From Metallyticus violacea (lineage: Eukaryota; Arthropoda; Insecta; Mantodea; Metallyticidae): 64,000 nucleotides of DNA. The notes below the pieces were generated by a model. That model saw nothing but the letters and a program-made list of their open reading frames with translations, was not told the origin of the DNA and did no database searches. Made by a program: the position numbers and the translations under genes. The stretch spans positions 25,160,001-25,224,000 of the forward strand of contig CM060834.1 of assembly GCA_030762175.1 (NCBI GenBank). Direction: 5' to 3'. This document shows positions 23,550-34,764 of this stretch, one piece after another; positions within the stretch are counted from its first letter, which is position 1; each line of letters begins with the position of its first letter.

Positions 23550-24665
23550 TTGAGGCCGCTAGAGCAATTTTTAAATTTCGCTTTAATGTAGACCCCCACT
23601 CCTTATGGCCCGATTGTCCTCATTTTCAGAAATTATTTTTATTAATTTACTTTAACAAAATAATTTCGCTCAGAAAAAATAAAAATTCTGGCCACTAGAG
23701 CGATTTTTATTTATTATTTTGTTATTTGTTTTGAAATTTTAGCTTTAGGTTAATTCCCATCCGCAATGATACAAATTTGCTCGTTAACAAACTCGACGAA
23801 TCTTTGGTTAATTGATGGTTATATGCCGAGTTTTGTTGAGAAAAGACAAAAATTGCGACCACTAGAGCATTTACAGTCTCAACGAAATTGCATATTGCAT
23901 ATAACCATCAGTTCGTCGAGTTCGTTAACTAGCAAAATTGGACCATTGCGGATGGAGTTAACCTAAAGCGAATGTATATAAATTAACAGTAATAATAAAA
24001 GTAAAATAGGATAAACACTTAGATAAAGTCACACTTGTCTAGCTTCTTGCCATTGAAGAACTCAACGAGTTCGAAATATAGCAATTTCAAGTGTGACTTT
24101 AAGTGTTTATCCTATTCTACTTTTATTATTACTGTTAATTTGTTACATTGTTAATAGTGTTACTTTCTTTTTATTTTTCTTTTATATTATATATATATTA
24201 ATAAAAAATAAAAAAATCGCTCTATAGGCCGCAATTTTTGTTTGTCTTTATTTCCAACGAAACTCTGTATAGTATGTTAAACTGAAATAATAAAGAGAGT
24301 TTCTGAAAATCAAAATAATCAGGCCATAGGGAGTGGGAGTCTACCTGAAAACGGAGTGGAGGTTAAAGCGAAATTATAAAATTGCTCTAGCGGCCGCAAT
24401 TTAAAACGTTTTAAAGGAAATCCGGTATATACCATTGAAATAAAACAAGAAAAATAGTTTCTGAAACTCAATGAAATCGGACTATTAGAACAGGGTGGGG
24501 TTTATCTGAAACTCAAAATTTAAAAATCGCTCTAGTGGCATTAATATTTGGTATTTCACTACAAAATTGGTTTATACCATTTAAATAAAAAAAAATAGTT
24601 TCTGAAAATTAGGAAAATCGGACCTTTAGGAATAGAGGGTATACTTGAAAACCGAAAAATTTTAC
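23550..24665. repeat. Foldback array of inverted satellite-like units
   Basis: Degenerate units of about 135-165 bases, each bounded by GCTCTAGCGGCCGCAATTT-like sequence and containing AGTTTCTGAAAAT and ATCGGxCxxTAGG. They run plus at about 24213, 24378 and 24524, and minus at about 23553-23745 and inward. Between them are two adjacent hairpins: arms 23742-23826 / 23898-23969, and arms 23981-24036 / 24087-24140. The whole is a composite palindrome in the intron between exons 4 and 5. No coding capacity seen. Confidence 0.8.
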
Positions 24666-24669
24666 TCTC

Positions 24670-25265
24670 TATGTTGTTTTAAAATAAAAGGACAAATTAA
24701 TTCAGCATATAACGTGTATTTATAATGACAAATATGCTTTATATTTAACAAAAGCATCGTCATGAAGATAGTAAATGTGAAATATTAATCTAATATGTGT
24801 GTTTGAGAATTATATTTGTATGTAAGAGCGCTCATATTTAAGATGCTCAGAAAACATTGCGCGACATGATTTTACTACAGTAACATTTAAATTAAAATTC
24901 AAAGTCAATAACAATCTATGTTACTTTCGATTGTATATTATTGATTGTGTATATTTGCTTAATACATTGTAATTGCACTAAGCAAATAGTAACATGTTTT
25001 TATTTTATTGAATATTGAAATACATGAACATTTAAATCGAAACCTTCTGTTATTTTTCTCTATTTTAATGAATGTAAAGATGATATCAAGAGCTCGGTTC
25101 ATAAACATAGCTACATTTAAAAATGTTTAAAAATACTCACACAGTATAGCTTTATCTATGAGTGGTCATATATTTCATTTAATTAATAGTATACCATTAA
25201 GTTTTGTGGTTTAATGTCAATAATAATAATAATTCTAAAAAATGTGGTTTCTATTTTATAATACT
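24670..25265. other. AT-rich intron sequence
   Basis: No element or gene recognised. Confidence 0.35.
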
Positions 25266-25267
25266 CA

Positions 25268-25440
25268 TGGATTGCAAGAATTTTAATTTTGTTTTCCTAA
25301 TACCATACAGTAATGATATAACTTATTTCATTTCATTAATTAATAAGGCCTAATTTGGGATTTATATTCATTTTTAAAGATACAACTTGATGAGGAATTC
25401 GCTTAGTTTACGCAGCTTCTGCATGACGATTTTCCTCGTT
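25268..25440 (+). repeat. Dispersed repeat, copy 1
   Basis: Shares AATACCATACAGTAATG, TTAATTAATAAGGCCTAATTTGG, ATATTCATTTTTAAAG and GAGGAATTCGCTTAGTTTAC-like blocks, in the same order, with 42178-42400. The class is unknown: no coding capacity and no tRNA-like head. Confidence 0.7.
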
Positions 25441-25725
25441 GATTATGACTACCAACTTAGGGATTAAATCAGTAAAGTGCCCCTTGTGTCCAACCTCGTG
25501 CGACGTTAACTGAAAAGAGTAACGCAAAAGCGAGTGATATATCGGAGGTTGCGACAATATGATCTCAATTCATAACAGTCCGGTTTTAACATACTACCAA
25601 CTACTTCCAACTTCCGTAACACTTGTCAATATTTTTAAATGCACAGTCTTACAGGAAATCTCGTGTCTATTGAAGGTAAATATATTTTCAGTAATTTATA
25701 TAAATCCCAATTGCTTAGCTCAAGT

Positions 25726-25996
25726 CGCTCCTGGTGGTGTAATGGTAACCATACTTGCCTCCTAAACCCAAGATCGCGGGTTCAAACCCGGCCCGGATTG
25801 ATGAATTTTTTCGGGACGTAAAAATCTTAAATATGACTTCCTTCGAAAGAGAAGTAAAGCCATGGGTCCCTTGTCGAAAAAGAACCTCAAGCCTGAAAGA
25901 AGAGGCCTCTGAGCAAAATTTGTCTGTCATTTCACCCCCTGAGTTGAATGGGACGCTGATGACCTGAGCTGTTGAAGAGCGTCCATAAATGAACCA
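25726..25996 (+). mobile_element. SINE-B, full-length copy
   Basis: The head reads TGGTGTAATGGTAACCATAC (A-box region), then CGGGTTCAAACCCGG (B box), Gly/Arg-tRNA-like. The body carries CCTCAAGCCTGAAAGAAGAG, GAGTTGAATGGGACGCTGAT and a tail GAGCGTCCATAAATGAAC. Best-preserved member of the family in the window. Confidence 0.88.
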
Positions 25997-25999
25997 ATT

Positions 26000-27560
26000 C
26001 AACAACCTTAGCGGAAGGACGACATGATATAAGTACGCAAATCTTCTTGGGTAGAAAATGTTCTTGGTGTAGAAAATAAAATTTATACCTTAAAGAGGTC
26101 TAAGAAAATGAATTGATTTATAACATCATCAATTATGGCATTAAGAGCGCGCTATAAAAAGTTCCTAATATTTAGACCATTATGGCGCCTTTAATCAACT
26201 CCGTTTTGCACAGGTGTTTATAAATGTAATATATTGCTTATTCAATTCTGCTGCATTCAATCTCGACAGGGTATAATTGCTTCCAACTTGATAATGACTA
26301 AACAAGTCACATGCATGTACGTACGTACATACAGAAACACGCGCGCACACATAGATTTCCATACTCCAATTAACAAATTTACACGTAATAAAGGCATAAA
26401 GCATTGTTGCGTAAATTTAATTTATTACCATATTACTGCAAGTGAAGCTTGCTTTCATTTACCATCGGTCCCGTGTTTAGCTTCTGTTCCAGTTTCCCAT
26501 GTAGAGCAAGAGAACCTGACTGCACTCCATGAAGAAATGGTTAAAATCATGCACAACTGTTCGGTGATCGAAGAAATTACTTTCCGAGATTCTATTATGC
26601 ACTTAATGAATTGCATTGCATGTTATACTATGGACGTTAATCCTCTTTATTTTTGCTTCCCGCTTTGGCCATTGCATAAATGTTTGCCCGTAAGTAAAAC
26701 TGGGGAACCTGCGCGCAAAACCAGACACATCTATTAATTCTAATTAATCAAGCTATTCAGTTACATTGATCATGATAAACGCACCAACATCATACAATTT
26801 GTATAAGAAAATATATGTTCAAAATAACTTAAGGGAAAACATTTGCATGCTGATTAAATAGAATTCTTAAAGCACAGACATTTAAAGAGCACTGCCATTT
26901 AAATGTGTCGTCTTTAAAAAGATTAAAAATAAAATGGTATAATCAATAAAAATAAGTTTAAGTACTTTAATTAGGTGATAAAGAAACTATTATCTTAAAC
27001 ACCTGTTTTCATTAATAACGAGTGATATTACTCTGTTTTCCCTTTAAATAAATGCATACTTTAATTACATTATTGCCTATTTTCAATATTCAAATGACTT
27101 TTTGCCTTCCTTTTTTAACCAAAATAAATGCCTGAACCTCGGGGCTATGGTTATCAGATATCCTAACCTAGTACACTGGAGGACATATTACTTTGTCAAA
27201 GGCACAGAATGGGTTCATGCACAATGGGACAGCACCGCATTTTCTAGCAATGCCAATAATACCAGACTTTTAGCAGACAATGATTTGAGAGAGGATGTTC
27301 AGTAGTTTGGCCTCTCAATACCCTGGACTAAGTTCCTTAGCTTTTAGGCTATGAGATCACATATTCCTTATTGCAGAAGCATGTATTCTGCGCGTGACAG
27401 CAAACCAAAGACTAACAGGGTGCGTCCTCTAGAGTATATGATTCTCTAATTTTTTAAAAGTCCACATTTAGAAGATATTTTTCTCCTTTTTCTGTCATAA
27501 CATATTTTACAAAACATTAAATAACAAATAACTTACATTTAAGGTATATTAAATAAGACC
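26000..27560. other. Intron sequence with one long unexplained frame
   Basis: A plus-strand frame of 167 codons (26234-26737) has no recognisable domain, no flanking promoter or splice evidence, and lies antisense within an intron. I treat it as probable chance. An alternating purine-pyrimidine stretch is at about 26305-26350. Otherwise AT-rich. Confidence 0.3.
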
Positions 27561-27613
27561 ACTTGCTCAAAAGAAATATGGTGTTGGTTCAGATTGTATA
27601 AGCTCAAACTTAC

Positions 27614-27696
27614 GTGTCATAAAATCCAAGTTGCACTTTTGGATATCCAGAGGGAAGAGACCGAAATAGAAATCGCATTTTACTACTGTATTAGCT
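27614..27696 (-). CDS. Cys-loop channel subunit, exon 4 found (Cys-loop signature)
   Basis: This 83-base exon carries the family's defining motif: CDFYFGLFPLDIQKC, exactly C-x-F-x-F-x2-F-P-x-D-x3-C. The disulphide cysteines fall at residues 142 and 156 of the joined chain. The Cys-loop contacts the TM2-TM3 linker and couples ligand binding to gating. The acceptor is CTGTTTCAG and the donor is ACAC/GTAAGT. It enters after two bases of a Lys codon and leaves one base of a Pro codon. The intron to exon 3 is only 194 bases, far shorter than the others. Confidence 0.93.
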
Positions 27697-27890
27697 CTGA
27701 AACAGAATAAGACAAACAGTGTTAAACTGTGGTGAACTACAGGGCGATAATGCTGAATCATAAACTCGCCTCTTTACCATTTTTTTTCAATAGGCCACAC
27801 TGCTGTCCACTTTTCTTTTTATTTTTTGACTTTGCTTTTTTTATATAGATACACCACAACGAAATTATTGAAAGCATGTGGGTCACTTAC

Positions 27891-28123
27891 TTTATAACTT
27901 GCTCCACCATTTTTCCGGGCGAAAGAATGAGATAGCTCAGATCCATTTTTCCCAAATTCATACTCAAACGGGTCATCTGCAGTGCATAAAACGGTGGCTT
28001 CCAAAAATTTATAGACTCTTCTTCCTCCAAAGGATGTTCTTCATGCGAATCCTTAGACACGTTGAAGGTCAGGAGACGACTCTCCACCCAATAACGAACT
28101 GCCACAACATCCAGCACTATCTC
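27891..28123 (-). CDS. Cys-loop channel subunit, exon 3 found (ligand-binding domain, loops D/A/E)
   Basis: This 233-base exon encodes 77 codons plus two bases. It includes a YWVESRL motif (loop D region; the family usually has W-x-D-P-R-L) and FWKPPF at about residues 97-102 (loop A; usually W-x-P-D). It ends with the G-K-M-V-E-Q-V-I strand that precedes the Cys-loop. An NVS glycosylation sequon is at residue 78. The acceptor is CTGTTTCAG and the donor is AA/GTAAGTG. Other frames of this stretch stay open over parts of it, but only this frame joins both neighbouring exons. A SINE-A copy ends about 80 bases upstream of the acceptor. Confidence 0.85.
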
Positions 28124-28203
28124 CTGAAACAGATTCAGCATGGCTACTGAGCAACATGCCACCTTATGTAAACTGGGTCAAGGTCAAAGTTTTACCGCCA
28201 CAG

Positions 28204-28478
28204 GTAGATGAGGTCTTTTAAGGAGCGGACTCGTGAGCGGGAGGTCTGGGTTCGAATACCGCCAGGACCGTCCTACCCGACTGAGGTTTTTTCCAGGTTT
28301 TCCTCAGTCCCCATAAATGACAAATGCCAGGGAGGTGCCCTAAGCTTAGGCCTGGAACGATTCCTTCCTTAAAAATAAATCCTTTCCCAATATATCATTT
28401 CATCTCATGTATCATCAGTGTCCAACGCCTGTGGTGTCTCTTTAGCAAAAAATGGACGTTAAACACTTCATTCATTCA
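28204..28478 (+). mobile_element. SINE-A copy beside an exon
   Basis: Contains GGGAGGTCTGGGTTCGAATA (B box with a mutated final CC), CTGAGGTTTTTTCCAGGTTT and the CATCTCATGTATCATCAGTG tail. The first part of the head is eroded. It begins about 80 bases upstream of the channel's exon 3 acceptor, on the opposite strand. Confidence 0.82.
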
Positions 28479-28479
28479 A

Positions 28480-29330
28480 GATCAAAGTTTGATATTAGTA
28501 GATCATATTTGACGGAACATTTCAAACTTGAATAGCAGTGAGATTAAACAGCATTTAAGGAATGGCTTCCTTAACATCTCGTATGATTGCACAAACAAAT
28601 TCAAAGTCAGCCCCAAAAACTTAGGAAATTGATCAGCTGAGCAAAATTTATCAGAATCCGATTTAAGATGTGTCAATTGAGTATGTAAGTAGAGGAATTA
28701 ACTTGTGCAAGGTATGAAAACAATTTCATTCACCGTTTAAAGACTTAGAAACTATAGTGTTATGAAAACAAGCGTTGAAAGTTGTACAAAAATGTATATC
28801 TTCTATAAAGTATAGCTTTTTATTATTTTAATTAAAATTCATTTTAAAAATGTTTTCCCGGCTTGTAAGTAAGAAGCTTGTTTCCGAAACCATGCAAGTT
28901 CATTAATCCAAAATTATGAAGAAGAAAAAAAAAAAAACGTGAAAAGAATTTAAAACGATTCTCATATCAAAACTATGAATGGAATATTTTGTAAATCCTT
29001 CTACCCAAAGGGCCCAAACCCAAAAGATATACAGAGCTCTTAGGCCATGGTGAATGAATTTATGTCTTCCAATTTCCATTTTACATGCAGATATAATGTT
29101 TTTAGCATATAAATAGAACCAATTTCATGCAGTTTTCACAAACAAGTAAACATATTAAAATCAAAGTAGACAATTTACATTTCCATATTCTCAATACATG
29201 TAAACTTACTAATATTAAAACATTTAAATTTCGCACTTAATCAACCTCATTTTATAGAGTTGCTTCCTTCCGTACCAATTAACACCAAGTTGAGTACGTA
29301 ATGGCGATATTCACCACTAAATAACATACT
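28480..29330. other. AT-rich intron sequence
   Basis: No recognised gene or element; one poly-A run near 28922. Confidence 0.35.
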
Positions 29331-29339
29331 TGTCAACAT

Positions 29340-29960
29340 TGTTGATACCATTTTTCTTTCCCACCTTCTCGATGTATTTTCCAAGTTTCTTAATATTTTC
29401 GTCTGATTTCAAATTTCAAATTCTTCTGCCTCTTATTTCATTTGGTAAGTTTTCCCGCTTTCTAAGTGGAACTGTTTCCTCCAAAATTTGGTTTGCTTAC
29501 ATTCTAAAATACAATGCCAAGTATTATTGCTTTTTGAGCATATCCCCTATATATACCCATTTCTTATCCCACTTAAACACATTACTCCTGTTCTAAACCA
29601 TGCCAGGCCTTCCCTTCATGCCTTATCACCATTTCAATATATCTTTCTATTCCCAAAACATTTTTAGTGTGCTATATAATTTCAGAGATTTTTTAATATT
29701 AAGACTAGCCCATATTTCCTGTTTTTCAATATCCTTAATTCTTATTTTTATCTCTTTCCAAATTTCTTTCCCCCTCATACCATAATTGTAGAACATTTTG
29801 CATTTCAGTTAACCAAGTTTCTCTCCCCTTACTTTTTCCTTGTGCTACCAGACACTATTTGAATATTTTCTCCTCTTCTAGTTTCCCTATTCTATGCCAA
29901 TATTTTAGTGCTCTTTCTATGACCTTGCTTTTATAATTAATCTTCAATAATGAAAATTCA
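29340..29960 (-). pseudogene. LINE ORF2 C-terminal fragment
   Basis: On the minus strand the frames read KVIERALKYWHRIGKLEEE, RGKEIWKEIKIRIKDIEKQE, YFRMXANQILEETVPLRKRE and LPNEIRGRR. The layout is that of the lysine/glutamate-rich region after the reverse transcriptase in insect I/R1-type LINEs. Stops and frameshifts are frequent. Assignment rests on composition and motif order, so moderate. Confidence 0.45.
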
Positions 29961-30242
29961 ATGGTACCAGGCTATAGATTAACCAACATCTGATTAGAAT
30001 TCCAATTTATTGCATCATATATTTAGTTGAACTTGATACCGTCCTTGGTACCCTATCAGTTATAGGAGATTGATAATAATGTACATAATATTTTATTTCA
30101 GTTACACATAAATAGTTTGCAAGATTGCAGAAATGTTCATGGAAATCCGAATTCTCTCTCGAACTATAGTAAGGCAAGTTTGGCAGACAATGCGAGTAAA
30201 TTCGTCCTTTGTGCTCAAGTAAGGGCTTCTCACCCCCCAGGC

Positions 30243-30530
30243 GCGTCGGTCCTTGTAGTGCAGTGGTAACTATACTTGCCTCCCAAAACCAAGATCGCGG
30301 GTTAGATCCGGACAGGACCGATGGATTTTTTTGGGCGTAAAAATTTAAGTATGACTTTCTTCGGAAGGGAAGTAAAGCCGCGGGTCTTATATGGTACATT
30401 TACGGCATGAAAAAGAACCTCAAGCCTGAACAAAGAGCCCCCTGAGCAAAATTTATCGGCCCTTTCATGTCCTGATTTGAATGGGATGCTAATGACCTGA
30501 GATGTTAAAGAGCGTCCGTAAATAAACAAA
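30243..30530 (+). mobile_element. SINE-B copy
   Basis: Head GTAGTGCAGTGGTAACTATAC with a B box altered to GCGGGTTAGATCCGG. The body has CCTCAAGCCTGAACAAAGAG and the tail GAGCGTCCGTAAATAAAC, followed by an A-rich stretch that may be its 3' tail. Confidence 0.85.
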
Positions 30531-30544
30531 AACAAAAAAAAAAA

Positions 30545-31480
30545 AAATCAGTGGGGGCAGTTTACCTGGAGACGGGGTTGAGGGCACCTGTGGTTCGGTT
30601 ACAGGTTATCGGCCTTAACGGACGTTAGCTGTTCGACATCAGACAACGAATGGCGAAGCTGGTAATTTGAGCAAAATTATGTGGCGAATCATAGTAGAGC
30701 TCCATGACGTAAGTGTTGGCCTATAAGAAAGTATAACACAATAATGGCGCGAAACACAGGTTGGGTCCTTTCGTCATTTCATCGTTCCCGCATCGATTAT
30801 TTAAGGAACCGACTCCTCCATGAAATCACGTGTTTTGGGTAGTCTCAGAATCTTCAGCAGGCCAACTCCGTGTCCGCAGCGTCACCGGGCAGTCAGAGGA
30901 GAAGTGGCCTAAGTCCGCGGCTTCAACACCAGTAACGCCGAGACACGAACATTAATCACTATTTGCACTGTCTGAGCGAGCTTAGTGCAGCATTACAACC
31001 TCGCTACGAAAACAACAGCTTCAGAGTGGCGAACATACAGATACGCGTGTCTGCCAAACCATCACCCTATAGCGGTCCAACGCGAGACGCCTATGTACTC
31101 ACGTGCGATCTGCTTAACTTATGTTAACTGGCGGATAACGAGGCGTTCATCAGCAAATACCGTCTTTTATTCTCCTCACTCAATCCCGGCAAACTACCCG
31201 TTCCCGAAATCCAGCAGATACCCCAGAGACACGAGCAGTAATTGATGGTAAGCTGCACCTGCTTCCAATCAAATTCCAATTCCATGCAAACTGTCACAAA
31301 CTCCACATTACCGTACTGGCTATCGTTAGAGGGTCCATCGGAGTATATAACAAGACGCCCTCCTCCTAAGATCAGCTTCAGACTCTTTGTAAATACGCCA
31401 AAACCTAACTTATTTCTCTATACGCATGCGCAGAGCTAGTTACCCCCCTAAGTTCAAACACGTAACTGTCACTTGCACAA
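30545..31480. other. Relatively GC-rich stretch, nature unknown
   Basis: Base composition here is clearly higher in G+C than the surrounding intron. Several medium frames exist on both strands, none with motifs I recognise. It joins a transposase fragment at its right, so it could be the flank of a DNA transposon. I do not assign a function. Confidence 0.35.
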
Positions 31481-31569
31481 CGCATGGAACCAGAACACAA
31501 CTGCATGGCTTACGTGCCCTACAATATGTATAATCACTCTTTATTGCTAACCCCAGTATTACGAACAAT

Positions 31570-31960
31570 ATTTAACAATACCCTCCTCATATGCCACAAC
31601 ATCAGGCTGTTCAGCGCACAAAAGTGTCCATATCCCCCTGAAAACGTTCAACAATTTGCGCCTTGTACACTTCTGATGTGACATTTTATTTTCATGTGCA
31701 TTCCCAATGAGGTACAGGCTAATGATACCGTGGGAATACACAGCGGCCCATAATGTCACTTTCTCCGAACGTAATGGTCTCTCTGTGTACTCATCCGGGT
31801 TTTCCCAACCGAGTAAATGAGCATTGTGCTAATTGACATGGCCACTCAGTAGCACATCACATTCGGTACTCAGAATCTTGACGCACTTGAACATGACCAT
31901 GCATAATATTGAACTCGTGCTATGAAGTCTGGCTTCAGCTCATGCAATACCAGACACAAC
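31570..31960 (-). pseudogene. DDE transposase fragment (Tc1/mariner superfamily)
   Basis: Minus-strand frames give HELKPDFIARVQYYAW, then (after frameshifts) RILSTECDVLLSGHVN, HLLGWENPDEYTERPLRSEK and VTLWAAVYSHGIISLYLI. This follows 'Q-x-x-N-x-R-x-W-x-x-ENP' and 'K-V-x-V-W-x-x-x-x' of this transposase family. The catalytic Asp region has lost its frame. Confidence 0.55.
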
Positions 31961-32019
31961 CTTTTTCTTTAGCTAGACTTATTTTGCATAGTATCTTCGG
32001 TTATCTTTATTTATTGTCA

Positions 32020-32180
32020 AGGTATTGTAAACCATTGTAAAGTTATGGCAGTACCAACATTGATGTATGGATCACACAACTGGGCATAAGACGATCAGAT
32101 CGAAAACAAATTGAATCAGCTGAGATGAGATTTTTAAGCAGAGCAGCTGGATGAACATAATGAGAGGAAAAGTATAATGA
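32020..32180 (+). pseudogene. LINE reverse-transcriptase tail fragment
   Basis: Plus frame VMAVPTLMYGSHNWA is the conserved 'P-x-x-x-Y-G-x-E-x-W' block that follows the reverse transcriptase in many LINEs. An EMRFLSRAAG stretch follows, after frameshifts. Related to the block at 47090-47125. Confidence 0.6.
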
Positions 32181-32199
32181 CATAATAAAATTGTTATTG

Positions 32200-32880
32200 T
32201 ACATTTTTAATTTAAATGATAAGACGAGAGAAAGAAACTAGGAGTTGAGCATATTCCTCGATTGGTAAATTACATACTAACGAAAATAGCACTGAACCGT
32301 AAATAACTGGCAGTGTGAAAGGAAAGTTAACACAGCGAACATATTGAAGATTTCTCTGGGATTAAGGAGTTAAGAGTTCTTATAAAGGAAAAGTAGTAGC
32401 ACAAAACACCAGAGGCTTACGTGCACAGCTTCAAGTTCTCAAATAATCCCCATAATTCACTATCCTATCATTACACGTAAGATGAAATAAACATTTACTT
32501 GGCTAAATTTACAATATATATTAAAATTATAATTCAGTCTATTTCAGAACTTCTTACCGCCTACATTCTGTTCTGTAAAGTATATACAAGTTTGAAACAT
32601 TTGTCACAGAAATACAAATATTTCAGTAAATACTCAATAGCATTTATAGGTTTACTCATTTACCTGTGCAATGATAGAAAACAAAATATGTGATAACAAT
32701 TGCAACTGTTAAAAATGTAAGCATCAAAACGTACAGTACCATTTGAAACTTCAAATGGGGTAGTTGGGAGCGTGGAGATGAAACCAAAAATACTTGTGGC
32801 GTTCAATAATGATCCACACTCCCCTTCCCCCATAACTTTGGAAAAGTAGCAGTTTGAAAGTGTGCTATCATATGCATCAA
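32200..32880. other. AT-rich intron sequence
   Basis: Possibly further decayed LINE tail up to about 32430; beyond that nothing recognised. Confidence 0.3.
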
Positions 32881-33089
32881 GAAAAACTATAGTACCGCCT
32901 GTTGCCAAAACCTACGTCCCAGATGTCGACCAGCTCTGCGTCATTTGCTGCAGCGAGCTATTGAGCTTGTGGACAACGGACACACATCATGGAAGTAGAC
33001 AATCACGAGTAAGAGTGGGCGGTGTGGTTTCTGTAGGGGGAAGGAGTGGCTACTTCAGACATTCACACGAGCAGCACCAAGTCGCAGAT

Positions 33090-33500
33090 CGTGTTTCCTT
33101 GGATATCACAGTTCAAAGACGGCAGGGATCGAGTCGAAAACGCAAAAATACCGGGCGTCCAACAATAGCAAGTGAAGGCAATTCGTGTTTGATTTGGTAA
33201 TGGAGAACAGGCGAAACACTCTTGATGAACTATAGAACGTAACAGGTCTGTAACGGCGGACCCTTCGCACCATCATTCATGAAGAATTGAAGATTGGAAA
33301 GATGCGTACGCATGAGTATCTCATTCCCATTAATATTGCGCAGAAAGAGAAGCGTGTGGAGATATGTTGGTGGAACTATATAGCGCGGATTTGTCGGAAT
33401 TCTTTGAGATTAAAGTTACTTGGGGAACGATGCCTAGAACAAGTCACGCATGCTCTCAGGATAGCCAGCCTGTTTTCGTTTGGAGGTGTGCTGCATCAAT
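33090..33500 (+). pseudogene. Possible transposase relic
   Basis: Frames read SRKRKNTGRPTIASEG, MENRRNTLDEL, RRTLRTIIHEELKIGK and IAQKEKRVEICWW, the 'GRP...TLDEL...T...H..L' layout of a helix-turn-helix transposase N-terminus. It is broken by stops and has no catalytic part, so the call is tentative. Confidence 0.35.
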
Positions 33501-33564
33501 GCTGAACGGATAACAGTCGTATGATCATAACGCACAGAAAGAAGCAAAAACAATTTTAGTCATT

Positions 33565-33632
33565 AAAAGCAACTCTGTAGGAAGCATGTTAGTAGTTAAT
33601 CACACGAAAACAAATGGGAAACTGCAATGTAG
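33565..33632 (+). repeat. Direct repeat, left copy (flanks mariner relic)
   Basis: About 68 bases (containing GTAGGAAGCATGTTAGTAGT and TTAATCACACGAAAAC) recur in the same orientation at 35250-35322. Confidence 0.8.
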
Positions 33633-33689
33633 CATGTACGCGGGGAGGTCCATAAGTTTCCGGCCTAAGGATTTTCTGGATATGTTAAA

Positions 33690-34764
33690 GACAAAAACTA
33701 TATTTCACTTTTCAATATAGTTACCCTTTACTTACTCTCACTTACACTTCTCACATCTTTGAATTAACATTTCAATCCCCTCCCCCTCAATTTGTCAGAT
33801 CTTGTCTGCAAAATAAGCATAAACAGCATCAATCACTTCTTCGCCACATTTAAATTTCCTTCCTCGAAGGTCCTTCTCGAGTTTTCAGAAGAGGAAATAG
33901 TCATTGGGAGCTAGATCTGGGCTGTAGGGTGGATTGGCGGTCTCTTTGAAGTCACATTTCTTCACATCTTCCTTTGCAACAAGAACTGTGTGCACAGGCG
34001 CGTTGTCGTGAAGAAGGCGCACACCAGCACGCAGCTTTCCTTGCCTTTTCTCTTTGATGGAAGCACGTAGTCTGTGCAGTAGGCCAGCATAGTACTCCCC
34101 ATTTACCGTGGTGTTTCTCTCCTTGAAGTCAATGAAGAGTATTCCTTCACAGTTCCAAAAGCTTGTGGCCATGCTCTTCTTGGTTGACTGAGTGACCTTG
34201 GCCTTTAGAGGGGGTATTTCGCCAGGTTTACGCCTGCCACTCCATTGATTCGGTTTCTTTTGGACAAAATATCATAGTAGAGGACCATAGTTTCATCTCT
34301 TGTAACAATGGTTTGCAGAACATCTCTCCTGTTGCCACGGCAGAGCTCCAAAAATGCCTGACAACAGATGATTCTTTGCTGTTTTTGGTCTGAGAAAAGA
34401 GGAAAAAAGTCTAACCACCCATCTTGCAATAACCTTATTCATGTTTAAATGTTCATGAATAATTCGAAGGACTGATGTTTTAGAAATGTCCAATCTGCTG
34501 CTATTTCTGTAACTTAAAGTCGCCGTCTTCCATAATTTCTCCTTCCACAAGAGCGATGTTTTCAGGAATGAACTGCCGACCTGCACGCTCTTCGTCTTCA
34601 ATGCTTTCTCGACACGTTCGAAAAAGTTTGGCCCGTTCTTTTACGGTAGAATATGAGCAGGATGCTTCCCCATATACACCGTCCAATCGATGTTTAATTT
34701 TATTTGGATGAAGTCCCTCTTTTGTGAAGAATTTAATACCATCACGATACTCCATTTTGAACAT
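33690..34764 (-). pseudogene. mariner transposase, nearly full length but frameshifted
   Basis: Read on minus: MEYRDGIKFFTKEGLHPNKI with an HTH region, then TRDETMVLYYD (first catalytic Asp), LLHDNAPVHT (second Asp) and PPYSPDLAPNDYFLF (third). The spacing fits the D,D34D mariner class. At least three frameshifts or stops (after FKLQK, and near YPL) kill the frame. A typical mariner protein is about 340-350 residues, so this is close to complete. No clear matching inverted termini were found at the right end. Confidence 0.85.

Noticed and set aside
25730..25800. tRNA Gly/Arg gene
   Set aside because: Same reason: this is the head of SINE-B, with a body repeated elsewhere in the window and an imperfect anticodon stem.
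27819..28004. Alternative minus frame over exon 3 of the channel
   Set aside because: It reads through the donor site and does not join either neighbouring exon. The other frame carries the family motifs and keeps phase.
31250..31440. CpG-type promoter (GCGCATGCGC-like NRF-1 core near 31422)
   Set aside because: Only a single imperfect TACGCATGCGCAGAGC site, with no gene start in reach. The region more likely belongs to a transposon flank.
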